From: Bimastos eiseni
Taxonomy: Eukaryota > Annelida > Clitellata > Crassiclitellata > Lumbricidae
Direction of reading: 5' to 3'
Assembly: GCA_959347315.1 (NCBI GenBank)
Contig: OY365822.1
Coordinates: 7,488,993-7,552,992 of the forward strand
Length of the DNA stretch: 64,000 bases
The first letter of the stretch is position 1. Every line of letters starts with the position of its first letter. The notes below the pieces were generated by a model. That model was given only the letters and a program-made list of their open reading frames with translations. It was not told where the DNA came from and ran no database searches. A program made the position numbers and the translations under genes. Of the stretch, positions 10,976 to 22,924 are shown piece after piece.

Positions 10976-11225
10976 AATCTTCGTTTAATTTCAAACTGGC
11001 AAACCGCAGTATGATCATAGGTACAGACTGTACAGTGTGAGCGAATGATGACGAGTTATTACAGGAGTCGAATATAACCGTCGGCAGCCACGCAGGGCGA
11101 CCATTACGCTATGCATCTCATTTTTAACAAACGCCGCCGCCTAGCGACAGAAGTCAACCTTAGGGGGGTACGGGTCTCGATCTCGGTTCACCAATACTCT
11201 ACGCTGCCGCCCCCACCCATTGTGC
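10976..11225 (-). mobile_element. Second SINE family, copy 2
   Basis: It shares GAATGATGACGAGTTATTACAGGAGTCGAAT, the CATCTCATTTTTAACAAACGCCGCCGCCTAGCG block and a box B-like end with 6719-7240 and 11262-11490. The minus strand is sense if the tRNA-like head is the 5' end. Confidence 0.65.
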
Positions 11226-11261
11226 ATTGTAATTACTGGTAAACAGTTTACAATTATAGTA

Positions 11262-11490
11262 TGATCGAATGATGACAAGTTATCAAAAGAGTCGAATTTA
11301 ACTGACGGCAGCGGGCAGGCAGAGGTCTACAATGCACCCATTACGTTGCAATGCATCTAAATTAATCAACGTCACCGCCTAGCGAAAGACGAATAGTCAA
11401 CTTCCGGGGAATACAGATATCGAACTCGGTTCCTCATCTCTCAGCGCCCGTGTGTCTTCCATTGCTCTACGCGGGTCTCCAAGTAATAGC
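11262..11490 (-). mobile_element. Second SINE family, copy 3
   Basis: It matches the previous copy about 36 bp away in the same orientation. On the minus strand the head reads GTAGAGCAATGGAAGAC...GAGTTCGATATC, like boxes A and B of a tRNA. Confidence 0.65.
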
Positions 11491-12190
11491 AATCTCCAAA
11501 CTTCTAAAGCGCCACTCGAAAGCCACAAGCGTAGGGCACCAGCTTATTCAAGGGCAGCGAACTCATTCGCGAGCGCCGTTGCGCCCCACCATGCGTCTTT
11601 AGTCATTTTATTGTAAGCTCCTTATCTTTTTATGGCATCATCGTCCATTGACAACCCATCACCATCAATCATTGGCACGCAAAGCAATTATGCACCAAGT
11701 ACTGCCAAAGACACAGTGGAATACAGACAGACAGCACACAGGAAGCTGAAACCTGCGTACAAGGTCAGCTCCTAACCATTCTTCACCGGACAGGTAAAAA
11801 AAGGAGCAATAAAAGTCGGTTGTCATCAGGCAAGCATGCAGTCGACCGAAAACCCTGACCGAAAAACGCCCAGTCGAGGATTTCTTAGAAACTTTCTCTT
11901 GGTTCCATGCCCCGGTTCTCGATAAAGCCTTTAAAACCGGCAGCGGCAGCTCGAGATCTGCAGAGGAGGCCAGGAGGAACCAGCGCCCCACCGACTTTGT
12001 TAGTGCCCACTGTGGCCCCTCCAAATTTTAGTTCACTTCCAGTTTAGGCTAAACCAGACATCCTATTATCCCCTCTGTCAGGTTCCCTGGCCTCTCCATG
12101 CCCCCACCCTCCTATTGAGAAAGTCCAGAGACAGCCTTGAAAATAGCTGTGCTCGAAATATTTGACTCCAGATATATGACGCATAAATGC
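11490..12190. other. No gene assigned; one 119-codon minus-strand frame
   Basis: A frame at 11665-12024 (minus) is open for 119 codons but has no recognisable domain, no clear splice sites and no start context. I leave it unassigned. Confidence 0.3.
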
Positions 12191-12199
12191 GTGCAGGCA

Positions 12200-12372
12200 T
12201 ATTACATATAATATATATTATATATAAATATTTATCTAATATATATATATATATATAATATATTACATAAAGTATTTATGTAAGAATCTGTATCTGTAGG
12301 CCTATGTATGTATAAACTGTGTTGCCATATATACCTTCATTAATATATATACATATATATATATATATATGC
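12200..12372. repeat. (TA)n arrays
   Basis: Interrupted TATATA runs at about 12206-12262 and 12340-12370. Confidence 0.9.
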
Positions 12373-12629
12373 TACTTTGTATAGGTATATTGCAAGGCAA
12401 TCTTTCCTAATTTGTTTTATTTCGCTTTGTTGTCTGTCTTTCGCTAAGTCAGAGACCTCCAACCGTGATTCTATGCCCCGCATCCCTGGGAAATGTTTTA
12501 CAAAACGTACGCACCCCTACAAAGGAGCTATCGCATTTGATGCATACATGAAACATGAGACCACTACTGAAACTCATGATTACAAGCAGTAGGCTTATGA
12601 TGCCACATATAGAGAAATCGGATCACATC

Positions 12630-12725
12630 GTATAGATCTTTAGATTTATATAGCGCCTCTTCAAAAATAGCTAATCATAGGCGCTCTCAGCACGGAAACC
12701 CCATGGAACAAAACGCCTTTAAATA
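12630..12725 (-). mobile_element. LINE 3' tail
   Basis: TTTATATAGCGCCTCTTCAAAAATAGCTAATCATAGGCGCTCTCAGCAC is the reverse complement of the tail that follows LINE ORF2 ends elsewhere here (compare 26165-26400). Confidence 0.6.
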
Positions 12726-12847
12726 CACATCTAATCTAACGGTCTTATCAAAACTTATCATGTGGAATTATTAATGCATTATTATTATTATTAATTATAA
12801 TAATAATTATTATTATTATCTTTGTTGTGCCCCAGAGATGACATTTT

Positions 12848-13055
12848 TCTGAAATTGATATCACCCTTCTTCCAACATTTCTTGCTCAGAAGTGCACACA
12901 CCTCGACGGCGCAATTGCAGTTGTACTGCAGAGCAATTGTGTGCAAAGGACTTGCTCAAGGTCACTACACAGTGACTCCCCGGACGATGGTTGAACCAGC
13001 TCACACGGCGCACACTGAGTGCTACGGGCCGACCGCTCTAACCAATCAACCTCTG
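12848..13055 (-). mobile_element. Main SINE, near full length
   Basis: All family blocks are present in reverse: body with CAGTTGTACTGCAGAGCAATTGTG, then CACAGTGACTCCCCGGACGATGGTTGAACC, then GCTCTAACCAATCAACC at the tRNA head. Confidence 0.85.
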
Positions 13056-13138
13056 TAGTGGGTGCCAGGTTGGGAACCTCTGAGCTAATGAAGAACGTGT
13101 AAAAGTAGGTGACTAAGCAATTAGCAAGGCACTTTAGC

Positions 13139-13168
13139 GTGGCTTGCTAACGTCTGTTAGCAAGCCAC
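13139..13168. other. Perfect short hairpin
   Basis: GTGGCTTGCTAAC and GTTAGCAAGCCAC pair perfectly across a 4-base loop (GTCT). It lies just past a SINE and may be a residue of a small inverted-repeat element. Confidence 0.6.
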
Positions 13169-13494
13169 ATGTCTCTCTGTTGAACGTGGAATAGGCCTAC
13201 GCACGCACGCAAATTAAAAAAATCCAGGGAATATAAAAGGCATATATTATATTGATATATGCACATTTACACACTTACGTCGGGTTTCGTTGTCTGTTTA
13301 CGTGGAACTAGGAGACGAAATCTACGACAACGAATTGGAGCCGACAAAACAGGAAGCTCGCTGATTTATACCTATGTATATACGACGATTCAAACGGATA
13401 AGCGAATGGCGGATTGGATTCAGCGAAAAAAGCCGTTTCTGTTGTCCATCCTATAATAGGCATGCGAGGCCTGGATTTTTTTTTTGTGAATGGA

Positions 13495-13522
13495 TCTCTC
13501 TGTCTCTCTGTCTCTCTTTCTT

Positions 13523-13559
<37 letters not shown>

Positions 13560-13640
13560 GTATGTGTGTGTGTTTGAGTGTGCGTGTGTGTCTGTGCTTG
13601 TGTGTGCATGTGTGTATATGTATGTGTGTGCGTGCGTGCT
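13495..13640. repeat. (CT)n then (GT)n compound microsatellite
   Basis: A TCTCTCTG tract passes into TGTGTGTG words. The Leu/Ser- and Cys/Val-rich frames over it are low-complexity artefacts. Confidence 0.9.
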
Positions 13641-15144
13641 ACTGTCAGTGGAAGACAGGTAGAGGGCGCTTATATATATACAGGGTAGGCTTCCGAAAAT
13701 GAAAAGCGCCAGGTGTGTTCGGTATTAGTAAACTGAGATACACAAGACAGCATAAAGGACAGAGACAGAGAGAGAGGCAGAGGAAAGAGAGAGACAGCTC
13801 GTCAAAGAAATCGTATTTTCTGCCTGGCACATACTCAGGATAATAGCCTTGTTAGTAATACACGGACTAAGACAGATGTCTGAGAAGAACACAGTTAATG
13901 TGGCCCACAATCAGACACCGTCAAGCACGCGTGGCCGATTACCATAAAAGCAGTCTACAGTACAGGTTGTTTCATAGATCTGACTATATCTACTGACCAA
14001 TTTTCTTGTCCCACGTTTGATCATACATTCACCTTTTTGTCTGTTCTATTTAACGGCCATGATGGCGCGTACTCTGTTACATTGTTGTTTGTCACATGTG
14101 GGGGTGGTGAGTTTTGTGGAGGAGCACTATACTACAAGTGCACCACTTGCAAAATAAAAATACAAAGATAACGCTGTCATCTTGCCTATAATTATAAAGT
14201 CGTATGGGACCCACATTCATAGGTAAGATCAATATATTAAAATACATCACATACCTCTGAGTAGATTTCTCGAGGAGGCGCTATATCAAGTTTTCATATC
14301 GTCATCACCATCCCAATCACCATCATCATCACATCACATCGCTATCGTCGTCGTCATCATCATCATCAGCAGCAGCATACCGTATATAGTTTTGATCAAA
14401 TGTTCATCGGATTTCTGGCAGTTATCACATTAACTCGAGCGTTTGATTAATAATAATAGTAGACAATACCGCTGTCTCTCAGTTAATTAATTTAAGGACA
14501 GCCACATAATTATGAACATTCTTGTAAAACAAAGTAAAAACATGCAGCACATTATAGTTTCTGTACAGTCATAGGGACCTATAGAGCAAGTCCCTCTTAA
14601 GGTCATGTACATGTTCTCTACTCGTAGTTAGAGCGAAATCTAGTCCGGACTAGCACTTTCACCCTTTCATACACGCGGCCCTGGACTGCAGCCTGAATCT
14701 AACCTAATCTGATCTAATAACTTATAGTGCCACCGCAATAATGCTCTAGGTCTCTAATATACAGACTACAGAGGTATTTCTGAAAGCTTGAAAGTGCACA
14801 GCAAGAAAAACGAAGATTGCTGGTTTGCTGGCTTTAGAGTAAGATAAGAAACACACAATGTTATACACATTGTACCTTATACACAATGTTATACACCTTA
14901 TGCACAATGTTATACACTCTATAAGTTATACACAATGCACCAGCGCACGTCTTATGATCAGAACAGCTGACACAAATATTCTGATAGGTACAGATCAGTC
15001 TGAACAGCTTACGCAAGCCTCTATAAGCCTCTCTTATATACATTTAGGTACAAAATTTCTACAACAGTAACCATTGGGTTATTGTACTCTGCCTGTAATA
15101 AATAGTAGAGTACATTACGAGCGTCCCTGGAAACGGTTATGCTA
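13641..15144. other. No gene seen
   Basis: It contains a short (CATCAT/CGT)n tract at about 14295-14375 and a degenerate array of ACACAATGTTATAC words at 14857-14940. No conserved coding block. Confidence 0.4.
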
Positions 15145-15170
15145 ATAGGGACCTTGAACAAGTCCGTGCT

Positions 15171-15295
15171 CAGGGGCTGCGATCCCAGGGGCGAGGGGGA
15201 CAGAGAGGGGACACGTTATACGTTTGTCCCTCCACATTTTCCACCCCTCACATTGGGTGTCCTCCCATCTGGTCAAACGAGATCGCCCGCCTCTG
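15171..15295. mobile_element. Short MITE, CAGRGGCGGCGATC family, copy 1
   Basis: Its ends CAGGGGCTGCGATC and GATCGCCCGCCTCTG are inverted repeats of the family also seen at 31961, 36915, 46961 and 63628. The interior has the conserved ACGTTTGTCCCTCCACATTTTCCACCCCTC. It follows a SINE piece (TAGGGACCTTGAACAAGTCC at 15147-15166). No clear target duplication is visible for this copy. Confidence 0.6.
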
Positions 15296-15299
15296 TATG

Positions 15300-16930
15300 G
15301 CATACACTGATATTCTGTCTTGAGGTCACATGGACGTCTGAACTCGGGAAGAAGGGCAATATCAATACAGACTTGCTTTGTAGTGTATAGGACAAGTAAC
15401 TACGTACAACACTTTAGGTTCCAGCTGTCATGATAATTGACAGCACCATCCTCCTTTTACCGAACTTGGGAGCTGGCACTGCAGGAACCGGACAGCGAAT
15501 GAGTTCATGTAAGGCACCAGAACTGCGCTTTTTATATAAATTAGCTGTATCCACAGCAGCACAGAGACCATATATAGGCTAACTACAGATCACACGACGC
15601 AGAGCGCGTGGATTGCAGGGCGTCAACTGCGAATTTGTGATTACCAGTTCGCCCAGTCACGAACGCCGTCCAACGTAGGAAATGAACGACGAACATGCCA
15701 CTCCTACTACGAGAGGAGAATGTTGGTCACGCGTTACGAAATTGTCATGCCATGCCATGCCATTCTAGCCAGGCGGGGTCATCAAGTAGACCGCATGGTA
15801 AAGCTTTGTTCGCTTTGGCTTTGACCACTTATCCAAGGAAAAAATACAGGTGGACTGTTTGATCTGGATTGGCTATTCTGTTTATTATTATCATTACTAT
15901 TGCTGTATGTTGTGTCGTTGCTTGTTATGATAATTTTGTGATTGTACAGTCTTTGATTGTACAAATTATGGTGTTCCGCAGCGCGTTTGCAAGCGGTTCA
16001 ATAAAGTACATAGGCCGACTTACTTACTTCCTTACCTATACCTGATACAGATTGCACCTTAAAAATTTAAAGAATATAATGAAAAAAGCAATGATAATAA
16101 ACTTCTAATTACAAAAATGTTATTTTTTATCATCGTTGCAATTTGTACTCTAATAATTCTAAATTACCACGATTCTTTTAGTAATTATTAATAAGGGAAT
16201 AAAATACGTATTTATTAATTAGATTCTACGATTCTAATCTGATTTATCCATGCAAAAAGAAGTAACAGTCAACCGTTGGAGATAAAAAGCAATGATAATA
16301 ATAATGATAATAAATTATAATAATGATAACTTGGAGCAAACTCACTTATCATCTCTGCACACACCATTGTGTTATTCGTTACTCTACGACCCCAAGACAG
16401 TGAAAAAGAAATTTTGAAATGTGTTTTTCTATGTAAAAATCATCCTGCAGGCCGCCAAGATGTAAAAATATCTCGACAAGTGTTTTTAACTGAAAATCAG
16501 TCAACAAGCTACTAAAACGGTTAAAGACCAATTTCACAGGCCACTAAGACGGTTGAAATGAGTCAACATCTATAATGGTGGTGACCTTCATAATAGTGCG
16601 CCACAGAAATGAGTCTATAAGTCACATATACTTCATTTCAGTTCATTTATATATTAGCACATAGCAGCTGCAGCAGTATTAGTAGCAATTGTAGTAGCAG
16701 TTATAGTGGTAGTTTGTCACTATCATTATATTCCTATTTTATACTAAATAATTGCATCCTCACAAGGGCGTCCATCTTCACTAATGTTTGAGTATTTCTA
16801 TTGTAACCATAGTAATTTACCAAAACCACAGTACTTGTTAAATTATACATCATCGTAATTATGAACAAAGCATTGTTTATATTGTACAAACGTATTCCAG
16901 TGGGGTTTGTTAATTCATTTACACAATACA
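15300..16930. other. No gene seen, AT-rich
   Basis: Short frames only; scattered AATGATAAT words near 16090 and 16290-16330. Confidence 0.4.
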
Positions 16931-16933
16931 ATT

Positions 16934-17143
16934 GAAATTTGATATTGTCCTTCTTACAATCAGCTCAGAAGTGCACATGGCTTCGACGGCGCACTGCAGT
17001 TGTACTGCAGAGCAATTGTGCGATAAGGACTTGCTCAAGGTCCCTACACAGTGATGCCTCGGACGAGGTCTCGAACCCGCTCTCTCAGCGCACATTGAGC
17101 GTTACGGGGTCGACCCGCTCCAACCAATCGGCCACCGTGCCAC
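16934..17143 (-). mobile_element. Main SINE, near full length
   Basis: Full set of family blocks in reverse, ending with CAATCGGCCACCGTGCCACAT at the tRNA head. Confidence 0.85.
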
Positions 17144-17388
17144 ATTAAAACGTCACTCGGTCACTAAAGTCCACGTAATTGGCAATCACAGATGCCCAAA
17201 TAGAGCATCATCAAAGGGAATTCTTAATACCTACGAGAAATTCATTCCGGTTTTTACGCGGTCCACAACACAGGCAATAATCTAAGACTACCTGGTTAAT
17301 CAGGAATAAGTTGCCTAACCACACACACACACACATATACACGTACATACTATCTTATCACTTCATCGACGTCCATCCATCTGGTGCA

Positions 17389-17602
17389 GTGTGGCATGAT
17401 GGCTGATTAGTTAGAGCGGTCGGCCCGTAACGTTCAGTGTGCGCTGAGCGCGCGGGTTCGAGCCTCGTCCGGGGCGTCACTGTGTATAGGGACCTTGAGC
17501 AAGTCATTCGCGCACAATTGCTCTGCAGTACAACTGCAATTGCGCCGTCGAGGCGTGTGTACACTTCTGAAATAAACTGTAAGAAGGGCGATAATATCTA
17601 AT
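17389..17602 (+). mobile_element. Main SINE, near full length
   Basis: The tRNA head TGATGGCTGATTAGTTAGAG, box B-like GGGTTCGAGCC, then the body and the 3' GTAAGAAGGGCGATAAT end. It lies about 245 bp from the previous copy in the opposite orientation, so the pair forms a large imperfect inverted repeat. Confidence 0.85.
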
Positions 17603-17609
17603 AACAGTT

Positions 17610-18400
17610 GTATTCTATAATTGTAAAGAAATGTTCGTGCAAACGCCCAACAGTTATCCGTCTTATTTCTTTGGATAGAAGTGCTGACTAAAACTAAAAC
17701 TGACGACACGAAGTGGCCATTAGGCCTACTATCATAATAGGCTTCTTCAGTACATAAGTCTACAACGGCGCTTTCCCGTAGCACGGATCAATAATTTTTC
17801 CGTCCGTCTTTTACATAAAAGTATATTATCTGACGATGAAGATACCTGTCTCGTCTTAGAGCAAGATCGTCATCCATCAATGCCAATTGAACTACAATGT
17901 GTCCTATCGAGAAAAATCTATACAGCTATAGAGTATTGTATAAAAATATATACAGCAAAAGTATTGTATAAAAATGTATACAGCTATAGTATTTTATCAA
18001 AATGTATGCAGCTATGCCGGCAATATAAATTCCTTGGGTCGAGGCCCATCTGTTGCTGCCGTATTCAATTCTGTCTAATAAAATTAAACAGCTCGTGTTG
18101 GCCATAGTGCCTGACTGTAGCCGATGGTGACTTTTTTCTCACTGACAGTTTAATTATATCTATAGCCACACTAGAGTTTGCCATTTGCAGACACTACCTT
18201 AAAGACTGTGAGATCTTTTACAAGCTGTCTTATTAAAAGGGTAGGCATTTAGCAGTTCGCGAAGTATTGTCACAATTCACTTTCATATGTGAAAAGGTGT
18301 GCTCTTTTTTGGAACTGCTGTAAGTATTCTTTAAGGAGTAGAAGAGCATTAGCAAATTGAAACGACCACACTTCAAACTATTTTTGGACTGTAATGAGCG
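17610..18400. other. No gene seen
   Basis: A locally repeated AAAATGTATACAGCTATAGTATT word (about 17918-18015, four diverged copies of ~30 bp) is the only structure. Confidence 0.4.
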
Positions 18401-18414
18401 TAACTAATCAACAT

Positions 18415-18640
18415 ATGATGATGATAATGATAATGATGATAATGATGATGATGATGACGATGATGACGATTAGGATGACGATGATGATGATGACTATGAT
18501 GACTATGATGACGATGATAACGACGACGACGATGATTATGATTATGATAATATTTTATGAAAAATTAATGATGATGATGATGTTGATGATGATGCTGATG
18601 ACGACGATGACAACAACAATAATAATAGTAATAATAATGT
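18415..18640. repeat. (GAT)n microsatellite
   Basis: Long GATGAT/GACGAT tract with interruptions. It gives a methionine-rich pseudo-ORF. Confidence 0.9.
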
Positions 18641-18994
18641 CTATAATTATTTCAAAGAACAGTAGGCCTAAACTATGACTGTAGTGATCGTTAAATTAAT
18701 TGATGATATGATTTATGAGAAAACATAAACTTGATGTTTGTGTTGAAATAAATGCAAAGTTGAATCAGTAATAAAAAAACACTAAAAAAACTTGATGTCT
18801 GCAAACAGATTTTGAAAAATAGTCATTGTAGATATATTTTAATTACAACCATATTTTGCGACGGTGACAAGGTTCCTAAAGATGACAATGATATGACGTT
18901 AATATGACAATCAATCAAAGGCAACATTATTTGTTTACATCCTTTGAATTAATTGTAGACGCTGTACCAATTGTAATAATAACAACAATGGATA

Positions 18995-19262
18995 CACAGT
19001 TATAGTTATAATAACTTTACAATTACAGAAAAAGTAATCATTACAATTACATCATCGTCGTCGTCGTCGTCATCATCATCGTCATCATTACAGATACATT
19101 TACAGTTACAATTTCAGTTACAATTAGTTACATTTACAGTTTAAATTACAATAGCAATTTTAGATGCATTTACATCTACAATTATAATCAAAGTTACAGT
19201 TAGAATTACAATTACAATTGCCATAAAACATGCCTCTTCAGTTATAGCTACCGCTACAATTA
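18995..19262. repeat. Degenerate hexameric (TTACAA/TTACAG)n repeat with a (TCG)n core
   Basis: About forty diverged six-base units flank a TCATCGTCGTCG tract at 19052-19090. Confidence 0.75.
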
Positions 19263-19453
19263 CCGCAACATGCTTCTATAGAAACCCTCTTCAGCAGTAC
19301 ATCCACAGGATTTGAAGGATATGTTGACTTTGGCACAAGCACAGATCCCATGACCTGAACAATGAGAAAGCTTTGCTGACCTGTCAAGGTCTAGCATTTT
19401 GTATTCATCAACTGAACCAAGTACTCTCTGGCTTGGCTCAAAGCAGCTAACGT

Positions 19454-19640
19454 CACCGTGGCCGATAGGATAGAGTGGTCGGCCTGTAACGCGGAGAGTG
19501 TGGGTTTTATCCTCGTTCGAGGAGTTACCGTGTAAAGACCTTGAGCAAGTCCTTCGCACACAATAGCTCTGTCATATAGCTGCAATTGCCCGTCGAGGCG
19601 TGAGTACACTTCTCAACTAATTATAAGATTGGCAATATCA
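19454..19640 (+). mobile_element. Main SINE, diverged
   Basis: CACCGTGGCCGATAGGATAGAG head, decayed box B (GGGTTTTATCC), body with CTTGAGCAAGTCC and CCGTCGAGGCGTGAGTACACTTCTC. Confidence 0.8.
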
Positions 19641-20690
19641 AAGTCTTATAGCATTATTGTATGGTTTTCAGCCTCTGATTAGTGGGGTCTATGATCCCTT
19701 TAGGTTCTCCTGTGTAACCAGATTATTCATTTATGTAAACTTGTTGTTTGTCATTTCTTATGGTTTTATTTGTTACCAAATAAAATTTAATTGAATGAAG
19801 TGTTAGCGACTTCATTTTCTTAGCCTCTGCATACAAAGGCAGGTCGTCCTCTCTCTCTCTCTCTCTTTCATGCATACCCGCCAACAGTGTACAGTCGGTG
19901 TACTCATAACTCAGTTGGCCAGAGGTCACAGAACGAGCAGAAATCGCCACACAAATTATTTTGGCGCTGGTGAGGATTTGAACCTCTGACCTTTCGGACC
20001 ACTACACCAACATGCACCCCAAATTTAAAGGACAAAAAAAGACACAAAAATGTGCACAGAGAAATCTATAGAGAAATATTCAAGAACATAAACACTGATA
20101 CACAAGAAGAGTAAGATACACAGAGGCAAAAACAGAGACACACACACATAATATACACATACACACGCACGCACACTAAACGCAGATTTATATAAACAGG
20201 CTGGCAGGCAGAAAAGTACTTTTTTGGAAAAACACATACGGACACCTGGTGGTTGCATGGAGCAGTTAGAAGGAAAACGTGAGCAAATGGCCAGCGAGGA
20301 GAAATCATGTCTGATAGCAAGCAGCGCACAAAACGACTTGATAAAGCGAGAAAATCAATGACGAATCAAGGATCTGTCTATGTTCAGACGCTATTACCAA
20401 AATATGCTGCACATTTACCGAACTTCTCAAGTCGTCTGAACGCTACAGCTGTGACATACATACGAATTCGGACGTGCCGTACAACTGCACTACAAAGTAC
20501 AAACCACCGAGTAGCGCTCGTATGGCCCAGGAGGATAAACGGCACGAACAATCGGAATTAGTTGGCCAGAACGACAGAGATAGATACCTACGGTACTGAC
20601 TACAGAGATTGTGCAGATTCATATTTAGAAAAATGTCACAGAGCCAACTGAGACCGCGCAAATAAGAGATACCAAAGCGAATCAATCAAT
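19641..20690. other. No gene seen
   Basis: It includes a (CT)n stretch at 19847-19868 and a (CA)n stretch near 20135-20175. Short frames only. Confidence 0.4.
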
Positions 20691-20780
20691 CAATCGAAAT
20701 TTATATCGCGCCCTTATGGTTTACCGGTCCCTACACGGAAGCGCTCCCGACCCAGGCCGAGTGGCAGAGAGCGGTTAAAA
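20690..20780 (-). mobile_element. LINE 3' tail
   Basis: (AATC)n followed by TTTATATCGCGCC...GGAAGCGCTCCCGACCCAGG, the reverse complement of the LINE ORF2 stop region and tail. Confidence 0.6.
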
Positions 20781-20814
20781 CAAGCTATAAATGGTGATGG
20801 AAATGCCTGGTGAT

Positions 20815-20955
20815 GTAAATGCCCTGTGGAGCCCAACCTCTTACTTCTACACTGCCTGCAGTCCAGCATTGCTAGTCCCAAGCCTGGCTAAAGGAGGATG
20901 ACGACGCTAATGATTCTTGTTATCGTACGGTGTCGTTAAACTGCAAGTAACCAGT
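20815..20955 (+). mobile_element. LINE 3' tail, RTE-like
   Basis: Same tail as 9990-10130: GCTAGTCCCAAGCCTGGCTAAAGGAGGATGACGACGCTAAT...GTGTCGTTAAACTGCAA. A shorter reverse copy is at 21070-21130. Confidence 0.5.
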
Positions 20956-21184
20956 GGAGCCCGATCCACGTCATAGAGCAATAACGAAGAGGACACTTTG
21001 TAGTTGTACCGGCGAAAGGGAGTCAGATAGTAACTATAGTGTCAGCTTAACCACACTGTGTGATAACAAAGATTATTATCGTCGCCCTCCTCCTTTATCC
21101 AGACTTGTGACTAGCACTGCCAGAGTGCAAATAGGTCACAGGAATTCGGGTGTCAGATCGAAGTGTGTGCGCTTTATTTTATTC

Positions 21185-21388
21185 TGAAATTTGAAATCGC
21201 CCTTCTTACAACATTTTTATCTCAGAAGTGCACACGCCTCGACGGCGCAACTGCAGCTGTACTGCAGAGCAATTGTGCGCGAAGCACTTGCTCAAGGTCC
21301 CCTACACATTGACTCTTCGGACGAGGGCAGAACCCGCTTACTCAGCGCTACGCGCCGACCGCTCTAACCGATCGGCCACCGTGCCAAA
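21185..21388 (-). mobile_element. Main SINE, near full length
   Basis: All family blocks in reverse, ending with CGATCGGCCACCGTGCCAAAC. Confidence 0.85.
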
Positions 21389-21521
21389 CACAATTTATTT
21401 GTATTTTATATAATAGCCGCGGAAGATCAACGACGCGAGTCTAGGCTACACGAAGCATAGTTGAAGATAACAACACTGAAGAGAAGAACAGTGAAAAGAA
21501 GAAGGGCGGGGGTGACTCAAC

Positions 21522-22331
21522 TAGGGTTGTTAATACCGTTTTGGGGCAAACCGGTTACCGGATTTTAAAACCGGTTTTTAACCGGTTACCGGTTTTTATT
21601 GGTGTTCTTAGAAAAATATTCTAAATTGTCATAACAGTTTTTTAACACAACTATGGACGCTACATTATGTATAACATGTCGCAAATCGCAATGCAGAGTC
21701 AACAAAGTTGTTCCACACATCAGACTTATTAATGCGACTAGCCATGTTGTAAAGCATCAGCTAAATTTTGTTTAATGTTGCCTAAATGTTAATTTAAGGT
21801 TGTAGGCCTATACTTAATTTGAACCGTAGCTATTCATGAACACATTTAAAGTTAACCGGCCTGACAACCCTTTGTTTACACATAATAGTCCAGCCATCTC
21901 TCCCGCTGATTAATTATTTGCCGCCATTGCGTTCATTATTACTTAGCCTATCGCAATCGGGCACCGTAGCTGTTGAGGGCGAGGGTGATAATTAGGCCAC
22001 CCCAACCTAATGATTGACGTGGCCTCCTCATACGTTGAGCGGCTCACCCAACAGGCAATCCCTAATTAATCCACGCCTACACCATCCTTCAGCCCAGACT
22101 CAATCTGTCACTCATTATTTGCCGTTAATTAAGAATGAACTGCAGGCCATATTGAATCATGCGTGAAAACAACGAAAACACGTAAATAACATAAACAATT
22201 TATTTTTATATTTCAATGCAATAATAATAAAGAAAAATAAATAAATTCGAATACCGGTTTGCAAATGTCAGAAACCGGTCACCGTTTTAAAAACCGGAAA
22301 CCGGTTATCCCGTTACCGTTTAACATCCCTA
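21522..22331. mobile_element. hAT-like non-autonomous element, 810 bp, with perfect 8-bp target duplication
   Basis: Both flanks read GACTCAAC (21514-21521 and 22332-22339). The ends are TAGGGTTGTTAA and TTAACATCCCTA, 11 of 12 bases inverted. Both subterminal regions are packed with ACCGGTT words (about 21560-21600 and 22252-22312) that pair with each other, as expected for transposase-binding repeats. No transposase frame is present. Confidence 0.85.
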
Positions 22332-22334
22332 GAC

Positions 22335-22900
22335 TCAACGGAAGCTGGTCAGTTTCATTGAAAAAGAGGTAATGGCACAGAAGGGATCGTTTGAATTAGC
22401 ACCAAAACATTGAAATGTGGAGTTGGCAATTAAGTTGGACCGTAATTTAGCCATAGGAATGATTAGAGTGCTTAAATTCAGCCGGATCCCACCGGATCTG
22501 AGATCCGGAAACTCGGATTTTAGATCCACCACCAAACAGATGAGATCCGCCACCTAAATACATGTTTTCATCCTATAACTAACCATGAACACGTTGATTC
22601 ACACATTCCATGCTTAGGCCTATTCAAATAGCAAAAAGCAATTTTATATCTTTTTACAGATTCAACGCCTGTAGCCTGACATATCTTGACGTTTGAAGTT
22701 TATAAATATGAGGATATCCAGCACCTCTGGATGAGAGATTTAACCACAGGGAATGATCTATATATAGGCCTATGAACCTAAACATTTGTAGAAGTAGAAA
22801 GACTGAACAGCTAAGCGCACAGCATCAGCTTACTCACGAGCGCTGCGTCACATCAGAGGGGTTGTCCAGAGCGCAACACGTCGTCTAGTGGAGATTCGAG
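22335..22900. other. No gene seen
   Basis: A run of GGATCC/GATCCG words (22482-22552) is locally repeated. Nothing else is recognised. Confidence 0.35.
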
Positions 22901-22924
22901 TCCCTTGCCTCGTTAACTCGTAGA

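Noticed and set aside
11665..12024. 119-codon minus-strand frame
   Set aside because: Open but without recognisable domain, start context or splice sites; a chance frame is likely at this length.
17389..17470. tRNA gene
   Set aside because: Boxes A and B are present but acceptor and anticodon stems do not pair properly and the sequence continues into the SINE body; it is a SINE head.
18394..18678. Methionine-rich small ORF
   Set aside because: Direct read-out of a (GAT)n microsatellite.
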